DNA of 38,697 nt from Bacillota bacterium (GTDB lineage: Bacteria > Bacillota > Clostridia > Oscillospirales > Ruminococcaceae). Both the position numbers and the translations under genes were made by a program. Shown piece by piece: positions 1 to 6,754 of the stretch; position 1 is the stretch's first letter; each line of letters opens with the position of its first letter. The stretch spans positions 1-38,697 of the forward strand of contig JAEZQD010000046.1 of the NCBI GenBank assembly GCA_023413185.1. Direction: 5' to 3'. Below the pieces are notes generated by a model. That model was not told the DNA's origin, ran no database searches, and saw only the letters and a program-made list of their open reading frames with translations.

Positions 1-60
1 ATTCTCACTTTTAAGCATCCTTGCAGACACTCAAAAGCGGAATTGTTAGGGTTTGTTTTT

Positions 61-110
61 ATCATATCTCTCGATATGATTTATCATGTTGTTCAGTTTT
101 CAAGGTTCAT
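61..110 (-). promoter_or_regulatory. rRNA-type leader: hairpin and boxA-like antitermination motif
   Basis: Read on the minus strand, 110-91 gives AACCTTGAAAACTGAAC. This closely matches the Firmicute rrn boxA/leader consensus (TTTGAAAACT followed by AAC). Just downstream lies a perfect 8-bp inverted repeat, ATCATATC-TCTC-GATATGAT (61-80), a candidate processing or leader hairpin. Together with the consensus promoter at 198-226 this indicates an rRNA operon transcribed leftwards, with 16S most likely starting beyond base 1. No mature rRNA sequence is inside the window, so the operon itself is inferred. Confidence 0.7.
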
Positions 111-197
111 TTCGCAGTCGGTTTTTATCCGCCCTGCTCCGCTTTTTTGGCTTAGTGAAGCCGTTTTTTCGTCTTCCCCGCGTCAAGCGGCTTATTT

Positions 198-226
198 ATA
201 ATACCATACCCCCCCTCCCTTGTCAA
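198..226 (-). promoter_or_regulatory. Strong sigma-A promoter, probably of an rRNA operon
   Basis: Minus strand: -35 TTGACA (226-221), 17-nt spacer, -10 TATTAT (203-198). The DNA upstream of the -35 (227-290) contains runs of A on the minus strand, as in UP elements of rRNA promoters. Transcription would run leftwards through the boxA-like leader at 91-110 and leave the window. Confidence 0.75.
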
Positions 227-239
227 CAGGTTTTTTGCT

Positions 240-578
240 TTTTTTAAACTCTTTTTGCTTCTATGTGTTTTTTCACATGATATCGACGTTTAAAGCGCAT
301 AAACACGCCGTGTTTGCCTAATCACTAAGAAACGCCACCATTCATATAAAATTACTATAAAACCCTTAATTATTATCAACTTCCTTATAATGTCCTTATA
401 TACAATTCTACATAATATGTTATAATTATATTGTTTTATCCATTTAAACAATAAAAGCCCTTATGTGAAGTCATTACCGCTACTGATAATGCCATTCGAT
501 TGAACAGTGTTAGGAATCAAGTCAAAGCACTTACGCTTTGCTTTTGGCATGGTTGTTCTTCTGCACTTTCAAAGGACG
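240..578. other. A+T-rich intergenic region, no gene seen
   Basis: This stretch separates the leftward rRNA promoter from the rightward STAS-like gene. It is very A+T-rich between about 330 and 450. I see only small inverted repeats, such as CAAAGC-N6-GCTTTG at 523-540, and no convincing coding sequence or known RNA. Confidence 0.5.
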
Positions 579-606
579 TTGTATTATGCGGTTGTAATGA
601 TATATT
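579..606 (+). promoter_or_regulatory. Candidate promoter of the STAS-like/KASIII-like pair
   Basis: -35 TTGTAT (579-584), 16-nt spacer, -10 TATATT (601-606). It lies immediately before the AAGGAG ribosome site at 618-623. The predicted leader is very short. Confidence 0.45.
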
Positions 607-631
607 AACTACTTATTAAGGAGTGTCAAAA

Positions 632-961
632 ATGGGAAACTACAAGGTCTCTGTAACAGCAACTGCAGTCAACGTTATGTGCGAAGGCAACTTCACACCC
701 GAGGATGCGCAAGCCTTCGTAAAAGAATTCAACAAACAGGTTGCATCGATTAAACCCGCTCAATACCATCTATCCCTCGATGCCAGCAAGCTGGCCGTCT
801 CTCCCTCCGAAATGCAGGAGCTTTTAAAGGGTTGTCTTACATTATATAAATCTCTTGGATTTAGCAAGATATCCCTAAACATCGGTTCAAACGTTATCTT
901 GAAGATGCAGCTACAGCGCCTTGCAAAAGAGGTTGGGTTAAATTCTATCGATTTCTTATAA
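632..961 (+). CDS. Small STAS-like (SpoIIAA-fold-like) protein
   Basis: 109 residues. The start is ATG 632, because AAGGAG at 618-623 is 8 nt upstream; the earlier in-frame GTG at 623 overlaps that ribosome site. The protein begins with an N-terminal beta-rich segment (NYKVSVTATAVNVMCEGNF). It continues as alternating helices and strands: a helix at about 22-38, LSLDASKL near 47-54, a helix around 58-75, then ISLNIGSN. This pattern resembles anti-sigma-antagonist/STAS domains, with strands ending in a conserved Asp-Ala/Ser turn. No transmembrane segment or catalytic motif is visible. It is followed after 51 nt by a KASIII-like gene with its own GGAGG, and the two are probably co-transcribed. 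A STAS fold suggests a protein-protein interaction or lipid-sensing role, perhaps for the neighbouring enzyme. The assignment is by eye and could be wrong. Confidence 0.5.
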   Translation: MGNYKVSVTATAVNVMCEGNFTPEDAQAFVKEFNKQVASIKPAQYHLSLDASKLAVSPSEMQELLKGCLTLYKSLGFSKISLNIGSNVILKMQLQRLAKEVGLNSIDFL

Positions 962-1012
962 TCTGCCGGTGATGCGTCAGCCGATACCCCATTATACATC
1001 TCGGAGGCTTCA

Positions 1013-2002
1013 ATGATAAACACAAAGATTCTTGAGATTGAGGTTTATCACGGGGGAATGACGGTTTCCAACGATTATTACATCGAGCATTTTAACAAAA
1101 AAGAAAAAGACGTTGCACACTTCTTAACCAATATCATCGGACGTAAAAAACGCTACATGATCGATACCGAAACCGACACCAACCTGTCGATGGCCTTAAA
1201 GGCGACCACGCGCGTTCTAAAAAAGGCAGGTCTTACCGGCAAAGACATTGATCTGATTGCTTACTCGAGTGTTCTGCCGGAATACACCATCCCGCCTTGC
1301 TCCATTCATATCCACGAGGCAATTGGCGGTAAAGCGGATTGTATCTGCTATGATTACAACGTCAATTGTGCGGGTATGACGGTGGGGATTGAACAGATCT
1401 GCAAGTATATGCACCTGAGCGAAAACGTAAACACTGCGCTGATCATCGGATGCGACTACGTCAATCACCTGCTAGACAGCGACAACGAGTACTGCTACGG
1501 TCATTACGGGGATGCCGCCTGTGCGTTAATCCTGCAAAAGACCGACGAGCCACGCGGTTTCCTTGGTGCAAAGTACGCTGTGAACTCCGCAGAGCACAAT
1601 AACATCCTGTTCCCCGGGTGCGGGTTTTCCAACCTATTCCGTGAGCCGGACAGGGAAGCGCTTCGCATGGTGTGGCTGCCGTTCGAAAACGTGTCCATTG
1701 ATACCGCGGTCAAAAACATGCGCGCTTTGCTCGGCGAAAACAATCTGTGCATCGACGATATTAAGATGTTTTGTCTGTCACAGTACGCGCTGGCAAACAT
1801 TAAGAGCATTCGCGAGCTGATGGGCATTGACGAGTCCCGAAGCATCTTTGTCGGCGACCAATACGGCTACACCGGAACCAGCAGCCCGTATATCGCGTTG
1901 TATGAGGCGCTTAAGCAGGGGCTTGTCCGGCGCGGCGACTATATCATGATCTGGACAATCGGCGGCGGCTCTGAAAACATTGCCATGCTGATGCAGTATT
2001 AA
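1013..2002 (+). CDS. 3-oxoacyl-ACP synthase III (FabH/KASIII)-like protein with altered catalytic triad
   Basis: 329 residues, the usual KASIII length. ATG 1013 follows GGAGG at 1003-1007. The thiolase-fold landmarks are present: the nucleophile segment NVNCAGM with Cys119, the GDAACALIL strand near 166-174, and the C-terminal GGGSENIAMLM. True FabH enzymes use a Cys-His-Asn triad in the contexts HQAN and GNTSAAS. Here the equivalents read SQYA (Ser256-Gln257) and GYTGTSS (Tyr286), so the His and Asn appear replaced while Cys119 is kept. Such enzymes may transfer acyl groups without decarboxylative condensation, as known for some KASIII relatives in secondary metabolism. The partner gene upstream is STAS-like, and no ACP or fatty-acid genes are nearby. 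The family call is firm; substrate and reaction are unknown. Confidence 0.8.
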   Translation: MINTKILEIEVYHGGMTVSNDYYIEHFNKKEKDVAHFLTNIIGRKKRYMIDTETDTNLSMALKATTRVLKKAGLTGKDIDLIAYSSVLPEYTIPPCSIHIHEAIGGKADCICYDYNVNCAGMTVGIEQICKYMHLSENVNTALIIGCDYVNHLLDSDNEYCYGHYGDAACALILQKTDEPRGFLGAKYAVNSAEHNNILFPGCGFSNLFREPDREALRMVWLPFENVSIDTAVKNMRALLGENNLCIDDIKMFCLSQYALANIKSIRELMGIDESRSIFVGDQYGYTGTSSPYIALYEALKQGLVRRGDYIMIWTIGGGSENIAMLMQY

Positions 2003-2027
2003 ACCCCAATATAATACGTCCAAAATC

Positions 2028-2074
2028 CACATAGCCTTTCGGCTGCCTGTTACGGTATGCCGAAAGGCTATGTG
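2028..2074. terminator. Perfect 16-bp hairpin between convergent genes
   Basis: CACATAGCCTTTCGGC (2028-2043) pairs perfectly with 2059-2074 across a 15-nt loop. It sits between the stop of the KASIII-like gene and the stop of the convergent FkbM gene. There is no clean U-tract on the plus strand. On the minus strand the hairpin is followed by GATTTTGG. Most likely it acts as a bidirectional terminator or mRNA 3'-end stabiliser. Confidence 0.55.
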
Positions 2075-2123
2075 CTTGATATCCCCATTGATTGTTTTGC
2101 GAAACTTACGTCCTCTTTGCCCG

Positions 2124-3128
2124 TCAAAGCGCATACAATACATACTCGGTTGGCAGCAGCGCGTCGCCGTAGTAGCGCAGATAGAACCGATAGGTAGGGT
2201 CGGCTTCGTCGATGATGCGCGCAAGGCGCCACATGTCCTTGTGATTATGGTAGGCGGCAAGCGCAAGCTTGGGATGGTGCTTTGCTATCTTGCTGCGGCA
2301 GCCGAGCAGCGCCCGCTCCTCCGCGCCCTCAATATCCATCTTGATAAAGGTAACGGACTCGTCGATGTCGTTATCGACTGCGACGGTCTGCACCTTTACC
2401 TCGCCGGCATCCGTAAGTTTTTTTACCGAGGACACGGCAGCATCGGGCAAAAAGAGCGTTCCCGCTCCGTCGCTTGCCCCCACCCCCTTTACAACGACAT
2501 TATTAAGATGAAACAGCTCGATATTGCGGTGGATGTACTGCACATTTTCCGGCACCACCTCGTAGCAGTAGATGCGTTTGTAGCACCGGTCGCCAAAGGT
2601 TTTGACGTAGTCCACCATCGTGTCGCCAATGTATGCGCCGATGTCCACGAACACCTCGTTATCATCGCACGCAATTAAATCAAGGTCAAAATACTGCTTA
2701 AAGTATTTATCGCGCAGCGCGACAATCTTTGCGTAGTCGCAGGTAAGCCAGTAAGACAGGATGTTGTGCAGTACCCGTTTGGAACGATAATCCCCCAGGC
2801 GACCGTACAGCCACTCAAAGTCTTCGCGGTGTTGCGAGAATGCCTCCGCGCGGTTTTGCGCAAGCTCCCATACTCCGGCAGTCGGATAATACGCACCCCA
2901 CAGCATATACTTATTATAATAGTTTATGGTTGCGTCATAGTTTTGCTTGTCCTTACCCTCAAAGTAGGCGAGATTGTGCTTGACCGCCTCAAAGATCTCG
3001 GTATCGCTTCGCTGGGCCAAGAACGCCATCAGGGCTTTAAACTCCGCATCTAGCCCCGCTACGGCACGAGGCGTTGCGGTTTTTGATTTTTGCTCCTTTG
3101 CCTTAGATCGATCGAGTCTGCGCTTCAC
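2124..3128 (-). CDS. FkbM-family SAM-dependent methyltransferase
   Basis: 334 residues. The C-terminal 180 residues form a class I methyltransferase. The SAM-binding motif I reads FVDIGAYIGDT, an acidic strand end follows in YCYEVVPEN, and the FkbM signature is IKMDIEGAE. The N-terminal 140 residues are helical and without a recognised domain. FkbM enzymes O-methylate sugars, polysaccharides or natural products, so a role in surface glycan decoration is possible but unsupported by neighbours. The listed start is GTG (minus-strand codon 3128-3126) with only a weak upstream GGCGG; no ATG is available nearby in frame, so the N-terminus is uncertain. The gene follows a ferritin-like gene on the same strand, separated by a large hairpin at 3188-3233, so it may be transcribed separately. 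Confidence 0.85.
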   Translation of the reverse strand: MKRRLDRSKAKEQKSKTATPRAVAGLDAEFKALMAFLAQRSDTEIFEAVKHNLAYFEGKDKQNYDATINYYNKYMLWGAYYPTAGVWELAQNRAEAFSQHREDFEWLYGRLGDYRSKRVLHNILSYWLTCDYAKIVALRDKYFKQYFDLDLIACDDNEVFVDIGAYIGDTMVDYVKTFGDRCYKRIYCYEVVPENVQYIHRNIELFHLNNVVVKGVGASDGAGTLFLPDAAVSSVKKLTDAGEVKVQTVAVDNDIDESVTFIKMDIEGAEERALLGCRSKIAKHHPKLALAAYHNHKDMWRLARIIDEADPTYRFYLRYYGDALLPTEYVLYAL

Positions 3129-3187
3129 TGGGCATCACCGCCATATCTTAGTATTCTCTAATCTGTTTTCATTTGGATGCATTGGTG

Positions 3188-3233
3188 AAGCATCTGCCGC
3201 GCAGACCACAACATGGTCTTGGGGCAGATGCTT
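3188..3233. other. Nested inverted repeats between two minus-strand genes
   Basis: AAGCATCTGCC (3188-3198) pairs with GGCAGATGCTT (3223-3233). Inside it, AGACCA (3203-3208) pairs with TGGTCT (3214-3219). No U-tract follows on either strand. It lies between the stop of the ferritin-like gene and the start of the FkbM gene. It could be a factor-dependent terminator, a processing site, or a regulatory leader of the FkbM gene. Confidence 0.5.
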
Positions 3234-3252
3234 AAAATACGGCTTTGTTCGG

Positions 3253-3672
3253 TTACTCCTTATCCGTTTGCTCCTGTGCATCCTCCGCTACCATAGCCAG
3301 CAGGCGCAGCGCGTTGACGATTTTATCCTGCTCCGCACACAGCAGCGCGTTTTGCGTTTGGTCATTCTTGCACCCACAAAGGGCTTGCTGCGAGTATCTG
3401 CGCAGATCATTGCAACTCTGCTGCACCTGCCCAAGCAAGGTATCCCGATAGGCGCCCTGCGGCAGAATGGCATTGACCTTGGGGGTATAGCTGCAGCCCG
3501 TCAGCGACGAGTATGCATTTTGGAACGCCCTAGCGTGGCGGAGTTCATCCGCCGAAAGCTCCCGCAGCAACGCCGCGTCCTGCTCCGGCGCGGTTTTTGC
3601 CAGCTCGCGGTACAGTGCGGAGGAATCAAGCTCTCTTTGTATGTATTCTTTTAGTTGTTGTGCCAGCGTCAT
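3253..3672 (-). CDS. Ferritin-like domain protein
   Basis: 139 residues. ATG at 3672-3670 is preceded by AAGGGG on the minus strand. The N-terminal half carries the ferritin/rubrerythrin-like helix pair: E-L-D-S-S-A-L-Y-R-E-L near residues 14-24, then SADELRHARAF near 40-50. The E...DE..H spacing is typical of one metal-binding half-site. The second half contains four cysteines (SCNDLRR, CGC and LLCAE) and helix EQDKIVNALRLL, but lacks an obvious second E..H motif. It may bind a single metal, work as a dimer, or be a structural relative. In anaerobes such proteins deal with peroxide or iron, but the function here is not established. The neighbours do not help. Confidence 0.6.
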   Translation of the reverse strand: MTLAQQLKEYIQRELDSSALYRELAKTAPEQDAALLRELSADELRHARAFQNAYSSLTGCSYTPKVNAILPQGAYRDTLLGQVQQSCNDLRRYSQQALCGCKNDQTQNALLCAEQDKIVNALRLLAMVAEDAQEQTDKE

Positions 3673-3784
3673 AGATTACATCGCCCCTTAATACATGGAA
3701 TCACTATACTATATTCCAAAGCAGCGCGTGCCGTGAATCTGCTCTGCACAACCGTGCCGCTGCCCAATGATACGCTACGCGCAA

Positions 3785-3813
3785 TTGACAAAGCGCGTGA
3801 ATTGTTGTAACAT
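3785..3813 (+). promoter_or_regulatory. Promoter of the tRNA-Arg gene
   Basis: -35 TTGACA (3785-3790), 17-nt spacer, -10 TAACAT (3808-3813). It lies about 80 nt upstream of the tRNA at 3893 and has the same orientation. Confidence 0.65.
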
Positions 3814-3892
3814 AATCTCTGCCGACTGCGGTTTTCAAATGCCTTTGCAGGCATACGCCACAGGCTGTGCTTACCAAGCGGCATCATCATTT

Positions 3893-3969
3893 GCGCCTAT
3901 AGCTCAGCAGGATAGAGCGACCGCCTCCTAAGCGGTAGGTCGGATGTTCGAATCATCTTAGGCGCGCCA
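3893..3969 (+). tRNA. tRNA-Arg (anticodon CCU), CCA encoded
   Basis: The cloverleaf folds cleanly. Acceptor GCGCCTA (3893-3899) pairs with TAGGCGC (3959-3965), followed by discriminator G and an encoded CCA (3967-3969). The D-arm is GCTC-AGCAGGATA-GAGC. The anticodon arm is ACCGC-CTCCTAA-GCGGT with anticodon CCU. The T-arm is GGATG-TTCGAAT-CATCT with one G-U pair. It decodes AGG arginine codons. It stands alone, with its own promoter at 3785-3813 and terminator at 3972-4007. Confidence 0.95.
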
Positions 3970-3971
3970 CA

Positions 3972-4007
3972 CCCCCTTTACGGTTACCGCCGTGGAGGGG
4001 GCTTTTT
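3972..4007 (+). terminator. Intrinsic terminator of tRNA-Arg
   Basis: CCCCCT (3972-3977) pairs with AGGGGG (3996-4001), followed by CTTTTT. An inner CGG-TTA-CCG mini-stem fills part of the loop. It starts 3 nt after the tRNA CCA end. Confidence 0.8.
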
Positions 4008-4112
4008 GTTGTATAGTCCACTACCTTTTTCTATTATTATTGCAAACGATGCCGTATCATGTTAGGATAATCGGTTTTGTCTTACTTTAATTGACGGTTC
4101 TTCCATTCTCCG

Positions 4113-4141
4113 TTGATTTTTTCGCGGCACTATGTTAGATT
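4113..4141 (+). promoter_or_regulatory. Candidate promoter of the membrane LuxR-type regulator
   Basis: -35 TTGATT (4113-4118), 17-nt spacer, -10 TAGATT (4136-4141), about 50 nt upstream of the chosen start codon. Confidence 0.5.
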
Positions 4142-4190
4142 AAGCAGTAGTAAGGTATGCTACAAGAAACAAAGAGGAGGCGAAACGCAG

Positions 4191-5609
4191 ATGACAGCTG
4201 ATACGGTAACAGAGCAAGCACCCGCCCTGACCGTTTGTGGACGTTCGCGCAAGGAGCTGGATCTGCGCTTCATTCGCTTGTCGCACCTGCCCTATACCCT
4301 TTCGTTTATCCTATCTTTGTGGCTTGCCGACATGCAGTATTCGTATTTTTCGGTGGATATACAGCTGGGTGCATTGGATTCGGGTTCTATGATGCAGGTT
4401 AGCTACGCCGTCTTTGCTGTAATACTAATCTTTTTGCGCCCACAGCGTATGGCAGCGTTTCGCAGCGTGAGCATCTGCCTTGTCGCCTTCGGCTTTTTGG
4501 TTTGGATGATGCCGCTTGCGCCAATCGTTCGCCTTATCGCCATCACATTGTGCTGGGCGGGTCTTGGTGGATGCGCCGCCTGTTCGGCGTACGCATTTGC
4601 GTTTGTATTGCAAAACGCGGAGCGGTTTTATGCGGCTTTGCTTGCCGCCTTGGGGCAAGGGGTAACGCTGTTAATCTACCACCACAACATAAAGAACGTT
4701 GTGGTAGAGCGCGTCGTGCCCGCACTGCTTGTGGCGGGTATCGCGCTGTGCCTAATGCTGTATCGCGAGGAGCACCTTGCCACGACGCCGCTTGAAAGGC
4801 CCCCTGTTCGGCCGCGGGGCAGGATGGTGGTGCTGTGCTGTGTGGCGGCATTCTTTTCGATAACCACATTCGGCGAGCTGATGCTGCGCACCTCTTATCC
4901 GCAGCACTACCATTGGTACGTGCTTGGCATTGTATGCTCGGCTATGGTTACGGTTTTGCTGCACCTTGTGTTTCGGCGCTGTGTATGGCATCTGTGGAAC
5001 CTGTTTATCGGGGCGTCGGGGTTGTCGCTCTTGGTCATAACCCTGGCTCCCCCGCCCTTTGACCAGATGGGCGCGCTGGTTTACGGTGCGTTTTCCGGTG
5101 CGGGCTATACCGGCGTGATGTATATGGGTGGGGGTTTTGTGAAAAAATACGGCAGCCTGCGGGTATTTCGGGCTGCCCTGTTTGCCGCATGCGGGGTAGC
5201 CATACCGCCGATGATTGCTTCTACAATCATCAATGATTATTACCCTCAGGCGCTCGAGACGACAACCATTGTGGTTTCGCTGCTTATTTTGTTTGTGTTT
5301 GTGCTGTTCATGCCCCTGTTTTACAACGACCTGTTTCGTCACGGGTGGCTGGACGAGTACCACGAGGCGGATATGAACGCGGTGTGTGATTGCTTTGCGC
5401 GCTATAATCTGTCGCCACGCGAACGCAGTGTGTGCAGCCTGTTGCTGCGCGGTCACACCCTGCGGCAGATTTCGTCGATACTCGGGCTGCAATACCCCAC
5501 CGTAAACACCTATTGTACTACGCTGTACCGCAAGCTCTCCATTAACAGCCGCGCGGAACTGTTCGTACTGTTTGGGCAGGACGACATCGCCGACCCGCCC
5601 ATGGAGTAA
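4191..5609 (+). CDS. Membrane-anchored LuxR-type transcription regulator with MFS-like N-terminus
   Basis: 472 residues. ATG 4191 is chosen because AGGAGG (4175-4180) sits 10 nt upstream; the reading frame extends further upstream only through DNA holding the promoter. Residues about 25-395 contain roughly ten to twelve hydrophobic segments, for example VFAVILIFLRP, ALLVAGIALCLMLY and VVSLLILFVFVLFMPLF. The layout resembles a small-molecule transporter. The last 65 residues are a GerE/LuxR helix-turn-helix: LSPRERSV, then QISSILGLQYPTVNTY as the recognition region, then LYRKL. Multi-TM LuxR proteins of this architecture occur in Firmicutes and Actinobacteria and are presumed to sense a ligand at the membrane while binding DNA. 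No response-regulator receiver domain is present. A UUCG-loop terminator follows, then a short paralogue of just the DNA-binding part. Confidence 0.85.
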   Translation: MTADTVTEQAPALTVCGRSRKELDLRFIRLSHLPYTLSFILSLWLADMQYSYFSVDIQLGALDSGSMMQVSYAVFAVILIFLRPQRMAAFRSVSICLVAFGFLVWMMPLAPIVRLIAITLCWAGLGGCAACSAYAFAFVLQNAERFYAALLAALGQGVTLLIYHHNIKNVVVERVVPALLVAGIALCLMLYREEHLATTPLERPPVRPRGRMVVLCCVAAFFSITTFGELMLRTSYPQHYHWYVLGIVCSAMVTVLLHLVFRRCVWHLWNLFIGASGLSLLVITLAPPPFDQMGALVYGAFSGAGYTGVMYMGGGFVKKYGSLRVFRAALFAACGVAIPPMIASTIINDYYPQALETTTIVVSLLILFVFVLFMPLFYNDLFRHGWLDEYHEADMNAVCDCFARYNLSPRERSVCSLLLRGHTLRQISSILGLQYPTVNTYCTTLYRKLSINSRAELFVLFGQDDIADPPME

Positions 5610-5632
5610 CGCCTTCTTTTTGCCAATACTGT

Positions 5633-5654
5633 GCCGCCTTCGGGCGGCTTTTTT
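5633..5654 (+). terminator. UUCG-tetraloop intrinsic terminator
   Basis: GCCGCC (5633-5638), TTCG loop, GGCGGC (5643-5648), then six T residues. It ends the membrane LuxR transcript 24 nt after its stop codon. Confidence 0.9.
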
Positions 5655-5772
5655 GTTTGTTAAGCTATTGTCAATTTGCAAGAACGCAAATCCATTCACT
5701 GCTTTTCGTAAGAATTGGCTACTTAATACTAATGAGATTGTGAGGTTATTCAAATTCATGTGAACTAATGAA

Positions 5773-5812
5773 TAGACGCTACGCTCTTTGTCACCGTATA
5801 ATTCGGACAAAG
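5773..5812 (+). promoter_or_regulatory. Promoter with an inverted repeat flanking the -10 box
   Basis: The consensus -10 TATAAT lies at 5797-5802, with a partial -35 TAGACG (5773-5778) 18 nt upstream. CTTTGTC (5786-5792) and GACAAAG (5806-5812) form a perfect 7-bp dyad with 13 nt between the arms, centred on the -10. A protein bound there would block polymerase, so this is a candidate operator, possibly for one of the two LuxR-type regulators. Confidence 0.5.
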
Positions 5813-5835
5813 GCAGTGATAAGAAGGTGATAAAA

Positions 5836-6162
5836 ATGTCGGTCTTTGGTTGGCTATCTTCTGGTGCAAAAAATGGCTCCCTGTTTGGGTCAAAACAGAG
5901 TGCAGCAAAGCGCATTCCTGACACGAGCGAAAAGGCACAGCGGATGCAAAGCCTTACCCCGCGCGAACGCGAGGCGTTTGAAGCGCTTGTTAGGGGCTGC
6001 ACCCTTGCGCAAACAGCCGAGCTGTTGGGGGTACGGTATCCCACCGCAAATACCCATGCAACCCACCTGTACAAAAAGCTTGGCGTAAACAGCAAGCCCG
6101 AACTGATTATTGAGTACGGTGCGTTTGCGCAGGCGTTACCCTCTACCAATGTGGCACCCTAA
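5836..6162 (+). CDS. Short stand-alone LuxR-type helix-turn-helix protein
   Basis: 108 residues. ATG 5836 is preceded by AGAAGGTG. A Gly/Ser/Lys-rich N-terminus of about 35 residues has no membrane segment. It is followed by a GerE-type domain: LTPREREAFEALVRG, QTAELLGVRYPTANTH, LYKKLGVNSKPEL. The recognition helix closely resembles that of the membrane regulator just upstream (QYPTVNTY...LYRKLSINSRAEL), and both share the unusual Y-P-T-x-N-T pattern in place of the common TVKTH. It has no receiver or ligand domain. It may be a constitutive DNA-binding protein, a competitor, or a dimer partner of the membrane paralogue. It has its own promoter, so the two genes can be controlled independently. 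Confidence 0.8.
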   Translation: MSVFGWLSSGAKNGSLFGSKQSAAKRIPDTSEKAQRMQSLTPREREAFEALVRGCTLAQTAELLGVRYPTANTHATHLYKKLGVNSKPELIIEYGAFAQALPSTNVAP

Positions 6163-6180
6163 AAAGACTGTTTTTTAGCT
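6159..6180 (+). terminator. Weak A/U-rich terminator-like hairpin
   Basis: CTAAAAA (6159-6165), overlapping the stop codon of the short LuxR gene, pairs with TTTTTAG (6172-6178), followed by a T-rich run. The stem is all A-U except one pair, so termination would be weak. Confidence 0.3.
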
Positions 6181-6259
6181 TTTCTAATACTAATCGTCGT
6201 TTCAGATATGGTCAATAAATCAAGCATGCCCTTTGGTTTTTGCGGTTTTGCTACGGTTT

Positions 6260-6288
6260 TTGTCTCCATTTCTAACGAAGAATAGTAT
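6260..6288 (+). promoter_or_regulatory. Promoter of the DUF4870-like/lipoprotein pair
   Basis: -35 TTGTCT (6260-6265), 17-nt spacer, -10 TAGTAT (6283-6288). It is 43 nt upstream of the start codon, which is preceded by AGGAGG. Confidence 0.55.
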
Positions 6289-6331
6289 TACTCACTGACC
6301 CCAAATATCATATTATTAGGAGGACACAGCG

Positions 6332-6727
6332 ATGACAGATGAGTTAAACACCAACACCGCGGCTCCCGAGAACACCGAAAACGCACAGGCCCCGAACCCT
6401 CAGGCAGCCGAAGCACCCGCGTTTGATGCAGCGGATATTGAAAAGGGTAAAACCGCAGCCGGTCTTGCCTATCTTCTTTTCTTCCTGCCGCTGGTTATGT
6501 GCCCCGAATCCAAATACGGTAAGTTCCATGCAAACCAGGGGCTTGCGTTACTGATTGTTTCTGTGGTTGGCACCATCGTATTGTCCATCATCCCCATCAT
6601 CGGCTGGATCTTACTGCCGTTGTTTGGTATTGGCGTTGCGGTCTTTGGTATTATGGGCATCATTAACGGGTTTAGCGGCAAGGCAAAAGAGCTGCCCTTG
6701 CTGGGAAAGATTAAGCTGCTTAAATAA
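6332..6727 (+). CDS. DUF4870-like small membrane protein
   Basis: 131 residues. The first 35 are an Asn/Pro/Ala-rich, acidic, probably disordered cytosolic tail. Then come three hydrophobic stretches: AGLAYLLFFLPLVM, GLALLIVSVVGTIVLSIIPIIGWILLPL and FGIGVAVFGIMGIINGF. Between the first two is YGKFHANQGL, the characteristic FHA-x-Q turn of DUF4870/TM2-like proteins, and the C-terminus KELPLLGKIKLL also fits. Function is unknown in the family. It is followed after 27 nt by a small lipoprotein gene with its own GGAGG; the two probably share the promoter at 6260-6288 and the terminator at 7403-7437. Confidence 0.7.
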   Translation: MTDELNTNTAAPENTENAQAPNPQAAEAPAFDAADIEKGKTAAGLAYLLFFLPLVMCPESKYGKFHANQGLALLIVSVVGTIVLSIIPIIGWILLPLFGIGVAVFGIMGIINGFSGKAKELPLLGKIKLLK

Positions 6728-6754
6728 CACGGCAGTTGATGAGGAGGAGAACCT

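Noticed and set aside
149..169. Terminator-like hairpin GGCTT-AGTG-AAGCC followed by T residues on the plus strand
   Set aside because: It lies in the transcribed leader of the leftward rRNA promoter, and no plus-strand gene precedes it inside the window, so the match is likely incidental.
2070..2678. 202-codon open frame on the plus strand
   Set aside because: It overlaps the FkbM methyltransferase on the other strand, which carries the SAM-binding motifs; the plus frame also runs through the hairpin at 2028-2074.
3669..3890. 73-codon minus-strand frame between the ferritin-like gene and tRNA-Arg
   Set aside because: No ribosome site or domain, and it overlaps the tRNA promoter at 3785-3813.
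4752..6149. 465-codon open frame on the minus strand
   Set aside because: It lies antisense to the membrane LuxR and short LuxR genes, is Arg/His/Gln-rich without domain features, and crosses a UUCG terminator. It is a shadow of G+C-rich coding DNA.
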